From Ashinkailepas kermadecensis (Eukaryota; Arthropoda; Thecostraca; Neolepadidae), in NCBI GenBank assembly GCA_034440615.1, contig JAOTOM010005104.1:496001-560000 (forward strand): a stretch of 64,000 nt of DNA. The letters are read 5' to 3'. The translations under genes were made by a program, and so were the position numbers. The notes below the pieces were generated by a model. The model saw nothing but the letters and a program-made list of their open reading frames with translations, ran no database searches and was not told the origin of the DNA. This document shows positions 30,929 to 42,587 of the stretch, piece by piece (position 1 is the stretch's first letter; each line of letters starts with the position of its first letter).

Positions 30929-32320
30929 AAAGTATTCGTTGACCTGAGGTCTAATGGTGACCTCGAGTGACCAGTTGACTTGGTGTGCTGCATTCCGCCG
31001 TGATAGCGGTGGCACAAGCGTTTGAATTATTCCAATAAGTGAATTATCCGGCAAGTTATGCGGTACCCCAGATTTGACCTGGCTGACCTTTTGGCCTCTG
31101 AAGGCGAAATGGTTCGTCGTAGCAGAAAATGGTTTCGGGATGCATGTACAAATATGTCTGTGAAGGTTGTGTCAAATTTTCGGACGAAACGGAGGACATT
31201 AGTGAAATGGTTTCTGAATACGTTGTTGAATGGGACGCTAGTGCTACCTGATGAAATGCGTCATCGATAGAGGTCAGGTCACGCAGTGTGCTGCTTCTTG
31301 TGTTGCTAGTGCATGCATCAGTGTTGAGATAGTCTACATTCAATGCTTCGTTTGGCCCACATACGGTACCCAAGTGGACTACTTTCTTTTCCTGATTTTT
31401 TATTAAACCTGACTGATGAAAATTGCTCGGTGGGCTATTATTCAACGCTAATTCCATCCGAAACTGCATTTGAATTCCTCGTTGACCTGAGGTGTAATGG
31501 TGAGCTTGAAGGTGACATGCTTGGATGTGCTGCTTTCTTGTCCGATGGGAGATTTTGTAGGCGCTAATGTCCATCCGATGATATTTTTTAGGATTGTATT
31601 ATCAGGTACCCCGTAGATGGCAATAATGCATGGTCAAAACAGTATTTTGCGAACATAGGTCAAACTATGAGATTGTAGGCCAGATGCTTCAATGTGCTGC
31701 ATTCCTGGGCCATAACCAATGTCTGGGTACTTTTTCGTCGTGCCAAGTAAAATTTTGCGGAAATTATCGGGTACACAAGAATTTGGTATAGTTGCATTTT
31801 TTTTTTTTGGCGAACGGTGATGAATCAGTGGGGCCATAATGGGTCATTTTGATTGATGTGCTCTATGTACGTGCTATGTAGACTATGACCTGCAAAAATC
31901 AGGTATATCCAATGTATCACCATGATTTCATTCGGTACCCGGTATAGTGCCTGAGTAAAACCAATCCGTATATAGTGCATGAGTAAAACCAACTTCGGTG
32001 ACCTGAGGTCAAACTGTGACATTGAAGTTCACGTAATTCGATGTGCTGCATCTTTGATGGACAGAGGACATCTGAGCGTTGGAATAATTCGGCTAAGTGA
32101 AATACTTCGGATTTTATACGGAACACCGCTTTTGACCCGAGTGACCTCTCTGGACCTCTGGAGATCGAACCGCTCGTCCTACTGAAGAATCGTTGTTTGC
32201 CTTCTTTTGCAAGGGACAAAGATCATATCCTGAAAAAAATGAACGAATTCGAAGAGTATGCGAATAGGATGCTGAATGCGAATGCGAATGCGTTGCTAAT
32301 ATCATGGACATGTAGTTGTG

Positions 32321-33760
32321 GTGTTTGGTTTGTTCGTAGATGTAATGTTTGCTTTGTTGGTTGCTCGTGTTGTCGGTGCTTGGGTAGTCTGAGGGATGTT
32401 ATCTGAGGTGTTTGAGCCAATGCAGTCGTCCTCTGAGTCTGTGATTGGTCCATAATGGTTATGGTGGTTTTTGCGTCGCGTGAGTGGTGCTTGTGGTGCT
32501 TCGGGTGGTTCTGGGGGGGGGGGATGGTAGGAGTGATAGCTTGAGTGCTTCGCGGTGTGGTATGGGGGTGGGGTATGGGGGTACTTGTGCCGTGTTTTGT
32601 GTTGTGGGTTCTGGTCTTATGACTATTGTCGGGTCTGTTCGGGTTTTCCTGGAGCAGTCGGTTGAGTCTAGTGGGGTAGCCGTATATAATTTGCGCTTTT
32701 GTGTGGACGGTTCTTGATGGCGAAGGGGTTGAGCGGGCTGCGACGGATACTGTTCGGCGGCCCACTTCCTTGCCCGCGACGGAGCCCAGCCCTCTAAGTG
32801 GATGAGTCGGAGAATGTCTTTCTCTTTCTTCCACCGAGGGCAGGCCCCGTCCCGGGAGCCGTGGTCGCCATCGCATCCCACACATCGCCGCGTTTCGCTG
32901 TTGCAGGTGTTGATGTGGTGTGGGCCGGCACAATGGGCACATGTGGAATTTGTGTGCTTGCACCACCCCTCGTGTGGCCGTATCCTTGACAGAAGGAGTA
33001 GCGTCGAGGGAGGGGTGCGCGTGGTGTTACTTTGTACGTGATGTAACCAGCTCTGACATGTATGGGTTGCTGTTTGGAGGTGAAAGTCAGGATGATAATG
33101 TGTGTTTGGTTTGTTTTTTGGGGCGCGGGCCGGTAGACCGAGGAGATCCCCTGGTTCGCAAATCTGTGAGCCAGTTTCTCCTCAGTCATGTTGGCCAGCT
33201 CCCATGCGTGTATGATTCCCTGAGAGGGGTTGCGGTGTGTGTCTAGTGTTATAGTGACCGGTAGTTCTGCGAGGTATTGGATGTGTGTTAGTATGTCGGC
33301 GTCTTTGGTGTTCCAGGCCTGAATCAAGAACTCCCCCGGTTTTAATTGGCGTGCGTGTAGCGGCGCTTGTGTCCGACGGGTGATCTGACTCTCCACTAGC
33401 CAGGGGACAAGGGTGGTCATGGGAAAACCATCAAGCCGGCGGCAGAGGAGGAAGTCCCCCGACGGATCCTTTGATGTGGTGTTGGTGTACATGTTGAGCT
33501 GGTGTGTTTGGTGTGGGTCTTGGGTTTGGCGTCGGGGTAGGGGAATAATGGTGTACACTTATTACAGTCTTGACGGTATGTGGGGGGTGGGGGTGGCAGC
33601 GGCACCGCCGGACCAAGCTGTAGCTGAAGATAAAGATGGTTGAGCGGCGGTCAGAAGAGTAGAGGCACAGAAGCACCATGTATCATTGCACAGGTGGTCG
33701 GCTGGTTTTGGCGGTCTTCGGGGTTCCAGGGTGGCGTCTTGGCGTAGCCAAAATGCCGTC
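32321..33760 (-). mobile_element. I/Jockey-like non-LTR retrotransposon, ORF1 (gag-like)
   Basis: The minus frame 33558-32794 shows GEFLIQAWNTKDADILTHIQ then LAELPVTITLDTHRNPSQGI, and YITYKVTPRAPLPRRYSFCQ followed by GYGHT. The last two correspond to the start of the CCHC knuckle region, 'RCFxCQxxGH'. The zinc knuckles themselves are damaged. After a frame shift the next frame carries CDGDHGSRDGACPRWKKEK, the C-x-x-C-x4-H-x4-C type end of the family, followed by a Pro/Thr/His-rich tail to 32321. The 5' region (33560-33760) is degenerate. Its own downstream part was separated by the foldback element. ORF1 binds the element's RNA in known relatives. This copy is dead. Confidence 0.78.
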
Positions 33761-34919
33761 AATGTGTCTTTTCGAGGGTGTTGGGTGTTGCCAGATGGCG
33801 TTGGCGCCGCTTTTCAGGCACGCCTTCGGCGCTGCACCGGCTCTTGTGTTGCCGCGTGGCTATAATAGCACGTTGGCAAGCCGTTGTTTGCTGCCCCTGT
33901 GGCGTCGAGGCCTCTATGGTGGCGTTGAGGTGTCGTGGCGTTTAATTGACCAATCTGGCTTCTCTCGGTTTTCTCGGTTCTCGGTTGAGGTGGAGAGAGA
34001 GAGAGAGAGAGAAAGAGTTTCTTTGTTCTCTGTTCTGGTTTGTTCTTGTATTCAACACTACATACGCTATAGTTATATCCCCTTGCAACCAGCATAGCTT
34101 GCGCCATAAGGATCGCTTGGATGTTCTGCGCCGTACTTTCGCCATTGGATGATTGAGGGTAAGAAGCAGTAAGCGTGTCTCCCGTGGAGTATGCATGACA
34201 GTGTCGGGCACCACACCGCGGCAGGGAACTTGTTGACTGGCCGCAGTTGGATTCGCGTGGTAGTCGTCATGCCGATACACCTTATTACGTGCAATATTTG
34301 CCAAGGTGCGGGGATTTTCAAAACAAGCAACTAATTGTGACACTTGGACGCAGTGCTTTCAGCCTTGGAAGGCGCTCCCCATATTCGACAGAAGAGCCCG
34401 GTTTCGGGAAGCAGCGCCTGAAATTTCGACATACGCGCATTGCAGCAAATTTCGCTTGAGCTGAAGTTGACTGCACTCTTGCCAAAACGTCTTCATAAGG
34501 TCATACAAGTTATACAGATTTGAGCCATAAATAGAGCCACAAGTGCTCGTCTGGGCCTATGAAGGCAAGATATATCAGAAGAGGACAATGAGACTAAAGA
34601 TCCGTAAGCAATGCCATTGGCATGAATTTCCGGAGAAACCATCGACCCAGCTGTGTTACCATATGCAATGTTTTCAGCATTACATATACGGTACTGAATC
34701 CACCGCCATGTGCACTAGTTACTTGTGAAATTCTCCATTTGGAAGCATTATCCAAGGTTCAAGGCCGAACGAGAACCAGAGGGCTCATCCTATGGGGAAG
34801 ATACTACATCGGTCGGTCGGTCAGACGCTCAGTGGACGAGTCGATCAGCCGCCCGGCCGACCGGCCCTGCACCTCTCTCTGCTGGACTTCTGGTTCTGGT
34901 CTGTGTGCCTCTGGCGCAG
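33761..34919. other. Unassigned stretch
   Basis: A (GA)n run lies at 33993-34016. Otherwise only short overlapping frames, with no motif. Confidence 0.45.
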
Positions 34920-35010
34920 CTCAGACCAGCTCCAATGCCTACTTAGCCGAGCTCAGGCAGACGGCGGAAGCCGGAAGCCGTGGCAGCCTCCGTGGATCCA
35001 GTTCCTGGCC
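34920..35010 (+). CDS. Candidate internal exon Q
   Basis: A pyrimidine-rich acceptor (CTGTGTGCCTCTGGCGCAG|C) and a strong donor (TTCCTGGCC|GTGAGT) bracket 91 bp. Two plus frames are open. One is entry phase 2 and exit phase 0, reading SDQLQCLLSRAQADGG then SRKPWQPPWIQFLA. The other is entry phase 1 and exit phase 2, reading QTSSNAYLAELRQTAEAG then SRGSLRGSSSWP. Both have G/C-ending codons. Not recognised. Confidence 0.35.
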
Positions 35011-36518
35011 GTGAGTCACCTGCGAGGGAGAGCGCAGAGCTGAGTCGAACTTCGGGGCACCCCTGAGAAGGCTGCAGAGTGATAATGTATTCAACTCTTG
35101 TGAAAAATAGTCATAGGCCTTTCTGCTGTTTGCATAATCAACCAGCCATCTAAACAATCTATGTTTGTGATTCTAGCAGCTGTTTAGAAATTATATTTCA
35201 AGAGGAAGGTCACGACTTGCAGCATATCCTATATGCTAGAACTTTGGATGCACTTGAACTTGAACTATGATATATACTCCTACGAATGACTCTCCAACAA
35301 ATCCTTATCTGCAGAAGATAGTGCACAAGCGCATCTCATACTTAGCTGCATTGCGCTGAATTGTCGCCATGGCATGGGTGTCATGGCATAGCATGGTCCT
35401 ATTGGTCTCGCAGCGCTCCCGCTCAGCTTGTGTCGTACACGGGCATTCAGCGCGGCTGGCATTGACCACGTGACTGCTCAGACTCAGAGCACGCAGGTCA
35501 CGTGGCATGACACATAACCACGACACCACGACTGAATTCAGATGGTCACCTGTGCGTTTTCGTCAAAGTGAAACCACACACTCTTTCTATAGATAGATAT
35601 TGTGGGTATTTTATAGGAATCATGGGGGTGAAAACAAATGTAAATAAAATGGAAACCCAATGTACGCTTCCGTGTAAAAACAAAATAGATGTTACAACGC
35701 TGTGTCAAAAACCTTATTAAGGTTCCATCAATGTTTCAAAAGGCGTGGCGGTCAGATTGGATTGGGTCGGGTCGCTCAGATAAACTTTTGCCGTATATTG
35801 ACGGGACAGACTTCCTTAGGCCTCACCACCGTGAGTAATGCCAGATAAATGACAGCCAGGAGTTCCGCCATTAGAGAACTTCATCGGAAAGGCTTGTCGA
35901 TTTGCAGTCACTTAGCCCTATTTATAATTTTTCTCGTTTGTTTTTTAGAAGACAAATATATAACGTACATTTTATGATTATGCAAATTATATGATTATGC
36001 CCATAGCATTACGATACCTCATTCGAGCATGCCATCCTTGCTTGAAATAGTTCCGGAGAAGACATTTTACTTGCGGACTTGCGGACATTTTACAATAGAA
36101 TTGCCGGACTTCCTTTTAGCCGGCCACCTTTCACATCAAGAGGAAAACCGTAGCTGTCTGATTGTGAAGAGCATTTAAGAAGAGCACAATTTCTCGCCAA
36201 AACTACACACCTGACAGTTCCTGTCAGACTTCTCGATATTCCCAACGTTCTCCATCGGCTCTGAATCCAATGCATATGTGCGGCTGTGCCAATGCACGGC
36301 TGTGCCAGGCCGGATTAATGTCTGATGACCCAGGGGATGACTGAGCCGAGCCGGGTTAATGTCTGATGACCCAGGGGATGACACTGGATTCGATTGTCTG
36401 CAAGTCAGAATGGTGACTGGGGTTGGGATTCGTCCAACAGCCGATGCTAGGATCACCAAGTCTGTTTTTGATCGCACTTGGCACGTAGACGAAAGCGATA
36501 TTAATGCACAGTGACTAG
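35011..36518. other. Unassigned stretch
   Basis: Mostly AT-rich. 36330-36385 holds a 45-50-bp duplication (CCGGATTAATGTCTGATGAC and CGGGTTAATGTCTGATGACC, each followed by CCAGGGGATGA). Confidence 0.5.
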
Positions 36519-36694
36519 GAGTGCTGGTCTCCGATGCTTTTGTTATTTGGCTGTGGGACGAGGCTGTGTCCGGCAACGGTATCGGGCATCGGCATGGCGG
36601 GAGTGTGGAGCGAGCCGTGGCGGACATCCCGGCAGCAGAGCGTCACGGAGCGAACAACTGCAGTGGCGACACGTGTACCGGTACCGTGTACCGG
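36519..36694 (+). CDS. Candidate internal exon K
   Basis: Acceptor CAGTGACTAG|GA gives entry phase 1, the same as exon J's exit. The peptide reads VLVSDAFVIWLWDEAVSGNG, then HRHGGSVERAVADIPAAERH, then GANNCSGDTCTG, with strongly G/C-ending codons. Donor candidates are TGTACCG|GTACCG (end 36680, phase 1) and TACCGG|GTACCA (end 36694, phase 0). CGTGTACCGG at the exon end is the core of the 32-bp array that starts at once in the intron. Not recognised. Confidence 0.45.
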
Positions 36695-37135
36695 GTACCA
36701 TAAGTCGGAACCGTGTACTGTGTGCCGAAACCGTGTGTCGATGTCTCGTGAGGTCCGTGTACCGGTGTGTCGGTGTCTCGTGAGGTCCGTGTACCGGTGT
36801 GTCGGTGTCTCGTGAGGTCCGTGTACCGGTGTGTCGGTGTCTCGTGAGGTCCGTGCATCGGTGTGTCGTCGGTGTCTCGTGAGGTCCGTGTACCGGTGTG
36901 TCGGTGTCTCGTGAGGTCCGTGTACCGGTGTGTCGGTGTCTTGTGAGGTCCGTGTACCGGTGTGTCGGTGTCTCGTGAGGTCCGTGTACCGGTGTGTCGG
37001 TGTCTTGTGAGGTCCGTGTACCGGTGTGTCGGTGTCTCGTGAGGTCCGTGTACCGGTGTGTCGGTGTCTCGTGAGGTCCGTGTACCGGTGTGTCGGTGTC
37101 TCGTGAGGTCCGTGTACCGGTGTGTCGGAGTCTTA
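36665..37135. repeat. 32-bp minisatellite beginning at the end of exon K
   Basis: About 12 units of CGTGAGGTCCGTGTACCGG then TGTGTCGGTGTCT. One unit carries an extra GTC (36860). The CGTGTACCGG core is shared with the last bases of exon K. The 199-codon minus frame across it is an artefact. Confidence 0.93.
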
Positions 37136-37319
37136 ACATCACTACACTGGGTCTGGAACAGCGCCGAGAGGTGGCTGGTTCAGCCGAGCGATGTGAGCAA
37201 AACTGTTGTCAACATGTAAGGACAGAACGTTAAGTTTCTCCAACGCATTCGACTGGCTAGGTCATACAACGTCGCCAGCCTCTCGCACCGATTGGTAGCG
37301 GATGTGCTTGGTAATCTGC

Positions 37320-37392
37320 TAGTTATGTGATTCGAACCCAAGATCTTGCGGTCAAGAGTCGAGCGTCCTACCGCCTGAGCTACCGTAATCCC
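37320..37392 (-). mobile_element. tRNA-like SINE head (Lys-CTT-like)
   Basis: On the minus strand GGGATTACGGTAGCTCAGGC... shows an A box (TAGCTCAGGCGGTAGG), an anticodon-loop region ACTCTTGA (CTT) and a B box (GGGTTCGAATC). The acceptor stem does not pair well, so it is a pseudo-tRNA or SINE head and not a working tRNA gene. Confidence 0.65.
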
Positions 37393-37860
37393 TGTATTCT
37401 TTATGAATTGACAGCCTTAGATACTCAGCGTACTTGCAGCCGGCCATTCCACCGCCAGTTCCACCAGCGCCAAGTCCTTTCAGTATGCAATACATGTGCC
37501 TGTTCATGTGCGCACCGCCGCTTTGACTTCCCGCCGGGCGGCGCGGCGCGTAGGCGAGCTCCGCCCTTTTTGGTCACACGACCGGTCGTTAAGCGGCGGC
37601 CCGCCCGATTTGTGTCGTCTGTCTCGCATGCCTTGGCCAAATGGCCGGCTGACGACCCAGGTGCACCGGCGCCGCGTAATGGGGTCACCAGACGCTGCAG
37701 AAGCGCTCACATCGCCGTGTGCAGTCGGCAATTGAGGACGGAATGCACTTGTGCTTCGGCCCTGGGCCGGCCCTGTCGTGTTGGGCCAGGACCTGGTTGG
37801 TACGGTAATCGACCCAGCTCGAACTGGCCGGCGTTGGACCCCGAGCCCGACCGGACGGCA
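37393..37860. other. GC-rich stretch before the 30/18-bp array
   Basis: All three plus frames are partly open, with high GC. A possible short exon, ATCGACCCAG|CTC..., reads LELAGVGPRARPDGTGPG and runs directly into the array. I could not fix a frame. Confidence 0.3.
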
Positions 37861-39300
37861 CCGGACCAGGGATGCGGGTGGCGGCCTACACCGGACCAGG
37901 GATGCGGGTGGCGGTCTGCACCGGACCAGGGATGTGGGTGGCGGCCTGCACCGGACCAGGGATGTGGGCAGCGGTCTGCACCGGACAAGATGTGTGGGTG
38001 GTGGCCTGCACCGGGCGAGAGATGTGGACCGGACCAGAGATGTGGGTGGTGGTCTGCACCGGACCAGAGATGTGTGTGGCGGCCTGCACCGGACCAGAGA
38101 TGTGTGTGGCGGTCTGCACCGGACAGGATGTGTGGGTGGTGGCCTGCACCGGACGAGAGATGTGGACCGGACCAGAGATGTGTGTGGCGGCCTGCACCGG
38201 ACCAGAGATGTGTGTGGCGGTCTGCACCGGACAGGATGTGTGGGTGGTGGCCTGCACCGGGCGAGAGATGTGGACCGGACCAGAGATGTGGGTGGTGGTC
38301 TGCACCGGACCAGAGATGTGGGTGGCGGCCTGCACCGGACCAGGGATGTGGGCAGCGGTCTGCACCGGACAAGATGTGTGGGTGGTGGCCTGCACCGGGC
38401 GAGAGATGTGGACCGGACCAGAGATGTGGGTGGTGGTCTGCACCGGACCAGAGATGTGGGTGGCGGCCTGCACCGGACCAGAGATGCGGACCGGACCAGA
38501 GATGTGTGTGGCGGCCTGCACCGGACCAGAGATGTGTGTGGCGGTCTGCACCGGACAGGATGTGTGGGTGGTGGCCTGCACCGGACGAGAGATGTGGACC
38601 GGACCAGAGATGTGTGTGGCGGCCTGCACCGGACCAGAGATGTGTGTGGCGGTCTGCACCGGACAGGATGTGTGGATGGTGGCCTGCACCGGGCGAGAGA
38701 TGTGGACCGGACCAGAGATGTGGGTGGCGGCCTGCACCGGACCAGAGATGCGCACCGGACCAGAGATGTGGGTGGCGGCCTGCACCGGACCAGGGATGTG
38801 GGTGGTGGTCTGCACCGGACAGGATGTGTGGGTGGTGGCCTGCACCGGGCGAGAGATGTGGACAGGACCAGAGATGTGGGTGGTGGTCTGCACCGGACCA
38901 GAGATGTGGGTGGCGGCCTGCACCGGACCAGAGATGCGGACCGGACCAGAGATGTGGGTGGTGGTCTGCACCGGACCAGAGATGTGGGTGGCGGCCTGCA
39001 CCGGACCAGAGATGCGGACCGGACCAGATATGTGGGTGGTGGTCTGCACCGGACCAGAGATGTGGGTGGCGGCCTGCACCGGACCAGAGATGCGGACCGG
39101 ACCAGAGATGTGTGTGGCGGCCTGCACCGGACCAGAGATGTGTGGCGGTCTGCACCGGACAGGATGTGTCGGTGGCGGCCTGCACCGGACCAGAGATGTG
39201 GACCGGACCAGAGATGTGGGTGGCGCCTGCACTGGACCAGAGATGTATGTGGCGGTCTGCACCGGACCAGGGATGTCGGTGGCGGCCTGCACTGGACGAC
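37861..39300. repeat. 1.4-kb compound minisatellite of 30-bp and 18-bp units
   Basis: The main unit is 30 bp (ACCAGAGATGTGGGTGGCGG then CCTGCACCGG). The minor unit is 18 bp (ACCAGAGATG(T/C)GGACCGG). They alternate in higher-order blocks. Both lengths are multiples of three and lack stops, so five frames (706, 634, 544 and several near 490 codons) stay open. The longest, 37327-39447 plus, starts inside the tRNA-like SINE, which argues against it being a protein. Confidence 0.95.
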
Positions 39301-39304
39301 CCAG

Positions 39305-39447
39305 ACGCGGGCGAGGGTGACGCAACTGTGGTTGGTAGTCAGCTGGCTGCATCGACTGTCGCAAAGGAGGGTCTCCCCGGAGTGAGGGAACGGGAGCAGG
39401 CTGTGCATACTGTCATGTGGATATCGAGCGCGAGGACCATCTGCTGA
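39305..39447 (+). CDS. Coding-like block S after the array
   Basis: After a possible acceptor CTGGACGACCCAG|AC, the frame reads DAGEGDATVVGSQLAAST, then VAKEGLPGVREREQAVHT, up to TGA 39445. A donor-like CCCGGA|GTGAGG at 39381 would end it earlier. The peptide looks real, unlike the array that precedes it in the same frame. Not recognised. Confidence 0.3.
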
Positions 39448-39611
39448 ATCTGACTAGTCGCCCCTTCCTCTCCCACTCTATCCCTCAAACTCAGCTTCTG
39501 ATCTAGGAGTGAATTTGTTTTGTGTCGCCATCGCCTGTCCCGTCGATCTCACCATCGCCTGGCTGTCAGGCTTCACCATGGCTGGATTCTGGCGGTAATT
39601 CGTAACAGGTT

Positions 39612-39850
39612 CATCGGATATTAGCCAGATTCTGCCCAGACCATGAGCATGGGTCCCGGGGTCACCGCATATTAGTCAGATCCTGCCCAGACCATGAGCA
39701 TGGGTCCCGGGGTCACCGCATATTAGTCAGATCCTGCCCAGACCATGAGCATGGGTCCCGGGGTCACCGCATATTAGTCAGATCCTGCCCAGACCATGAG
39801 CATGGGTCCCGGGGTCACTGCATATTAGTCAGATCCTGGCCAGATCATGA
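39612..39850. repeat. 51-bp tandem repeat, about 4.5 copies
   Basis: TATTAGTCAGATCCTGCCCA then GACCATGAGCATGGGTCCCG then GGGTCACCGCA recur with almost no divergence in the middle copies. Confidence 0.95.
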
Positions 39851-40029
39851 GGATGAAGCCAGAGTTCAGCGTTTTAAGCACAAGGACATTTAGCTCGGGT
39901 CCGTCCATTTCCATGAGACGAGGCCAGAATTCTAAACGGACCAAATTTATAAGCCAAGCTCCACCCATACCCGTACCCACGAGCCCATATCCCTACCCAT
40001 GAGGCCCTACATCATGGCCCCAAGACTCA

Positions 40030-40830
40030 GGAGCATCACAGTCCGGTCCGCTCTAACTCTCAGGGACCTCCCTAGTCCTCGACAGTCTTTCAAGCTAGCA
40101 ATGACATTCTTGATCTGAAACTTGTTCTCAGTATTCCTCACAACCATCGCTAGCCCTTAGAAACTCCCCTTAGATCTCAGGGGGCCCTGTTCTTCTCATA
40201 GGGACCTCTCCCAAGCCTCTTGAGCGTCCCAGTCCAGTCCTCCCAGTCCAGTCCTCTGCAGCGCCAAGTGACCACTTTCAATCGTCAGGGGTCCTCTTCA
40301 GCTGTTAGGGGCCCTTCCCAGTCCTTGACAGTCTGTCTAGCTTCAAGGGATTTCCAGCTCTGGCATTGGCCTTCAGTATTCCTTACAACCATCGTTAGCC
40401 TTAGGAACTCTTCTTAGCTCTCAGGGGGATCTGTTAGCTCTCAAGGGCCTTCTCAAACGGCAAGGTGTCCTTCCCAGTTATCGACACCTCTAATGGTTTC
40501 AAGAACATTCGAGCTCAGAGGCTTGCGCTCGGTATTCCTTACCTCAATTGCCAGCCAACAGGGTATTTTTACCTCTCAGAGAACCTTGTTCATCCATTAG
40601 GGGCCGCTCTCAACCTCAGCAGAATCCCAATCTAGTCCTCTCTGACTCTCACGAAATCCTCTTCATCCATCAGGGCCCTTTCTGTTTGTAGGAGCCCATC
40701 AAAATTCTCAATAGTCCTGTCTAGCTCTAATCTCGGTGGCATTTCAGATCTGAGATGGGCCTTCACTAGTCCTCTTCAGCTCTTAGGTGTCCTGTTCATC
40801 CTTCAGGGGCCCTTTCACCCTTCGCTCCTT
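40030..40830. repeat. Degenerate tandem repeat with (A/T)GCTCTCAGGGGCCCT-like subunits
   Basis: (C/G)AGTATTCCTCACAACCATCG recurs at 40129 and 40374 (245 bp apart), and a decayed copy at 40530. Between them, subunits of about 40-50 bp (AGGGGCCCTTCCCAGTCCT, AGTCCTCTTCAGCTCTTAGG) are scattered. Confidence 0.65.
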
Positions 40831-40849
40831 GGCTACGCCACTGGCATGA

Positions 40850-41310
40850 TTAAGGTGATGCGACCACCGATTTCCACAAAAGTGCTTCTTTTCAGTTGGA
40901 AAGCAAAATAATGCAAATATGATGGTTTTGAATGAGGTAATATATTTTGAAAGATAATGTACACCTTTTTTCGGGGGGGGGGGGTAAATTTGCAGCTTAA
41001 GGTGATTTTTGAATTCTTGGAATTTATTTTTCCATTGCAATGTTTATGAATGTGGTTAACATGATGGGACCATTCATTTCCTCTGTAAATGCATGCGTTT
41101 CAGTTGGCAGACAAAATATCACCAAAAAGGGGCTGAGTAATATAGCATGACAAATAATGTTCAAAAGAGGGAAAAAAACTGAGATAACCGAACCTAACCT
41201 AGCCTATAGTAGCCTAACCATTTTCAGACGAAAAGTTTTTTTTTATGAAATAAAGGGAGCACATTTTCACAATAAATACTAACCTAACATAAACTTACCT
41301 ACCATCTTGT
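40850..41310. repeat. Dispersed repeat family C, copy 1, with TTAGG-like pentamers
   Basis: 40850-41165 matches 58140-58320 (landmarks AATTCTTGGAATT, TTTCCTCTG(T/C)AAATGCATGC, TTCAGTT(G/A)GCAG, AAAATATCACCAAAAA). In both places it is followed by clustered AACCTAACC and CCTAGCCTA pentamers. Confidence 0.8.
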
Positions 41311-42580
41311 TTTGCTTTACAGATATATAATTTGTGTAAAACATTTTGTGAGCACCTAAAGCTGCAATAATACTTTTCCTTTTATAGATCCACCCAATAC
41401 AAGCAGCAGTATCATATATGGTTGGATGTAATTAACACATTTATTAATAATTATAATTTGTTTGGTAGCTATGTTCCAGCTCAGAACACAAAGCAAGTTA
41501 GTACCACATAATAATGGTCATTGAATTATCAAGTAGCCAAGATATAGCATTGCTCATTAGTCCCACAATCCTATTGGTATGGTAAAGAAGTTGAGTGTTT
41601 GCATAACAGATGCCAAAGCTTCTTGGCTGCTGCTCCATTTGTAGCATCATTGGGATTCTCCAAGCATCTGCTTCATCTAATTTTTGCAGCTTGTATTCAA
41701 AAGCTGTTCATAGCAGGAGAAAGGTGTGAGATTGTAAGCATATAAAGCCGCAAAGTTCAAAGGAGAAATATGTTCAGCCTCCCCCCAAAAAAAAAAACCT
41801 GCTATAACCAGCAATTATGAGGGAACTACCCGCCACCTTTTTCGAAGTTGCTTGCTTTCAAAATCGAGCAATAGATGTTGTTGGATGGGGCACCTAAACG
41901 GTGCATGCTCTTAATTGTTCCGGTCAAGGACGGCCTTCCTCTTTAATGCTTTGAAATCACATCGGTGAATAGTTTACCCATTGATGTGAAATTTGGAGCC
42001 AACATTTCGCAATGCAGGAAGTGGCTGCCGTTGAATGGTCCGTCAGCTGGTGCGTTTCACGACACATCGACCGACGCAATTCACACTCGAAATTCTCATG
42101 TAGACTAAAATTTGGTGGTAATCCACTCTTAGGCTCTGAACACGTGGGTCCAAATTTCAGTGGGATCCAACGAACCTTTTTTGAGTTATAATTCCCAGCA
42201 GTGTTTTTCTCTGGTCATATAACATTGATAGCTTTGACGATGAATATCCCATCAATAAGAAAGAGACAGCTTGGCATATTATGCATCGTTGTTAAGAAGT
42301 AGAAGTAAGGAAGCATCCCAGACACTTTTGAATATCAATGTTGAAGTAAAGCCGTGTTGTTCCAAAGACAAAATTATATCTGCTCTTTGCAAATTAATCA
42401 GCTTTTGACCTCGTGACCTGACCTTCGATCACGCTGGGACAATATATTGATTGATGAAACGATCACTTCAGCCTTTGTCTAAGCGTACGCTGGCTAAGTC
42501 AACGTCTCCTGTCCACGTCAATGCTAACCGCACTAAGTCAACCACGTCAATGCTGGTTGTGTATTAACTGCGAGATCGTA
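41311..42580. other. Unassigned AT-rich stretch
   Basis: No feature recognised. CCACGTCAATGCT and CTAAGTCAAC are repeated at 42495-42565. Confidence 0.45.
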
Positions 42581-42587
42581 GCTGTGT

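Larger units (their letters stand above)
28738..32320. mobile_element. Foldback / long-TIR DNA element with 9-bp target-site duplications
   Basis: The element 28747-32311 is flanked on both sides by GTAGTTGTG (28738-28746 and 32312-32320). Its ends are inverted complements starting ATGTCCATGATATTAGC. The left arm, 28747-~30382, pairs with the right arm, ~30718-32311, along nearly its whole length at roughly 90% or better by eye. A ~335-bp centre (30383-30717) is itself a direct repeat of 29746-30080 in the left arm. No transposase is visible; the short frames are shadows of the arms. A 9-bp duplication with very long inverted repeats fits Mutator-like or classical foldback elements, but I have no protein evidence for either. 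It splits an I-like retrotransposon. Confidence 0.85.

Noticed and set aside
37320..37392. Functional tRNA-Lys gene
   Set aside because: A and B boxes are present but the acceptor stem does not pair and no terminator follows.
37327..39447. 706-codon plus-strand frame
   Set aside because: It begins in a tRNA-like SINE and runs through an array whose unit lengths are multiples of three; four other frames are similarly open.
41195..41310. Internal telomere from a chromosome fusion
   Set aside because: The pentamers are scattered and degenerate, and both clusters are attached to the same dispersed repeat.
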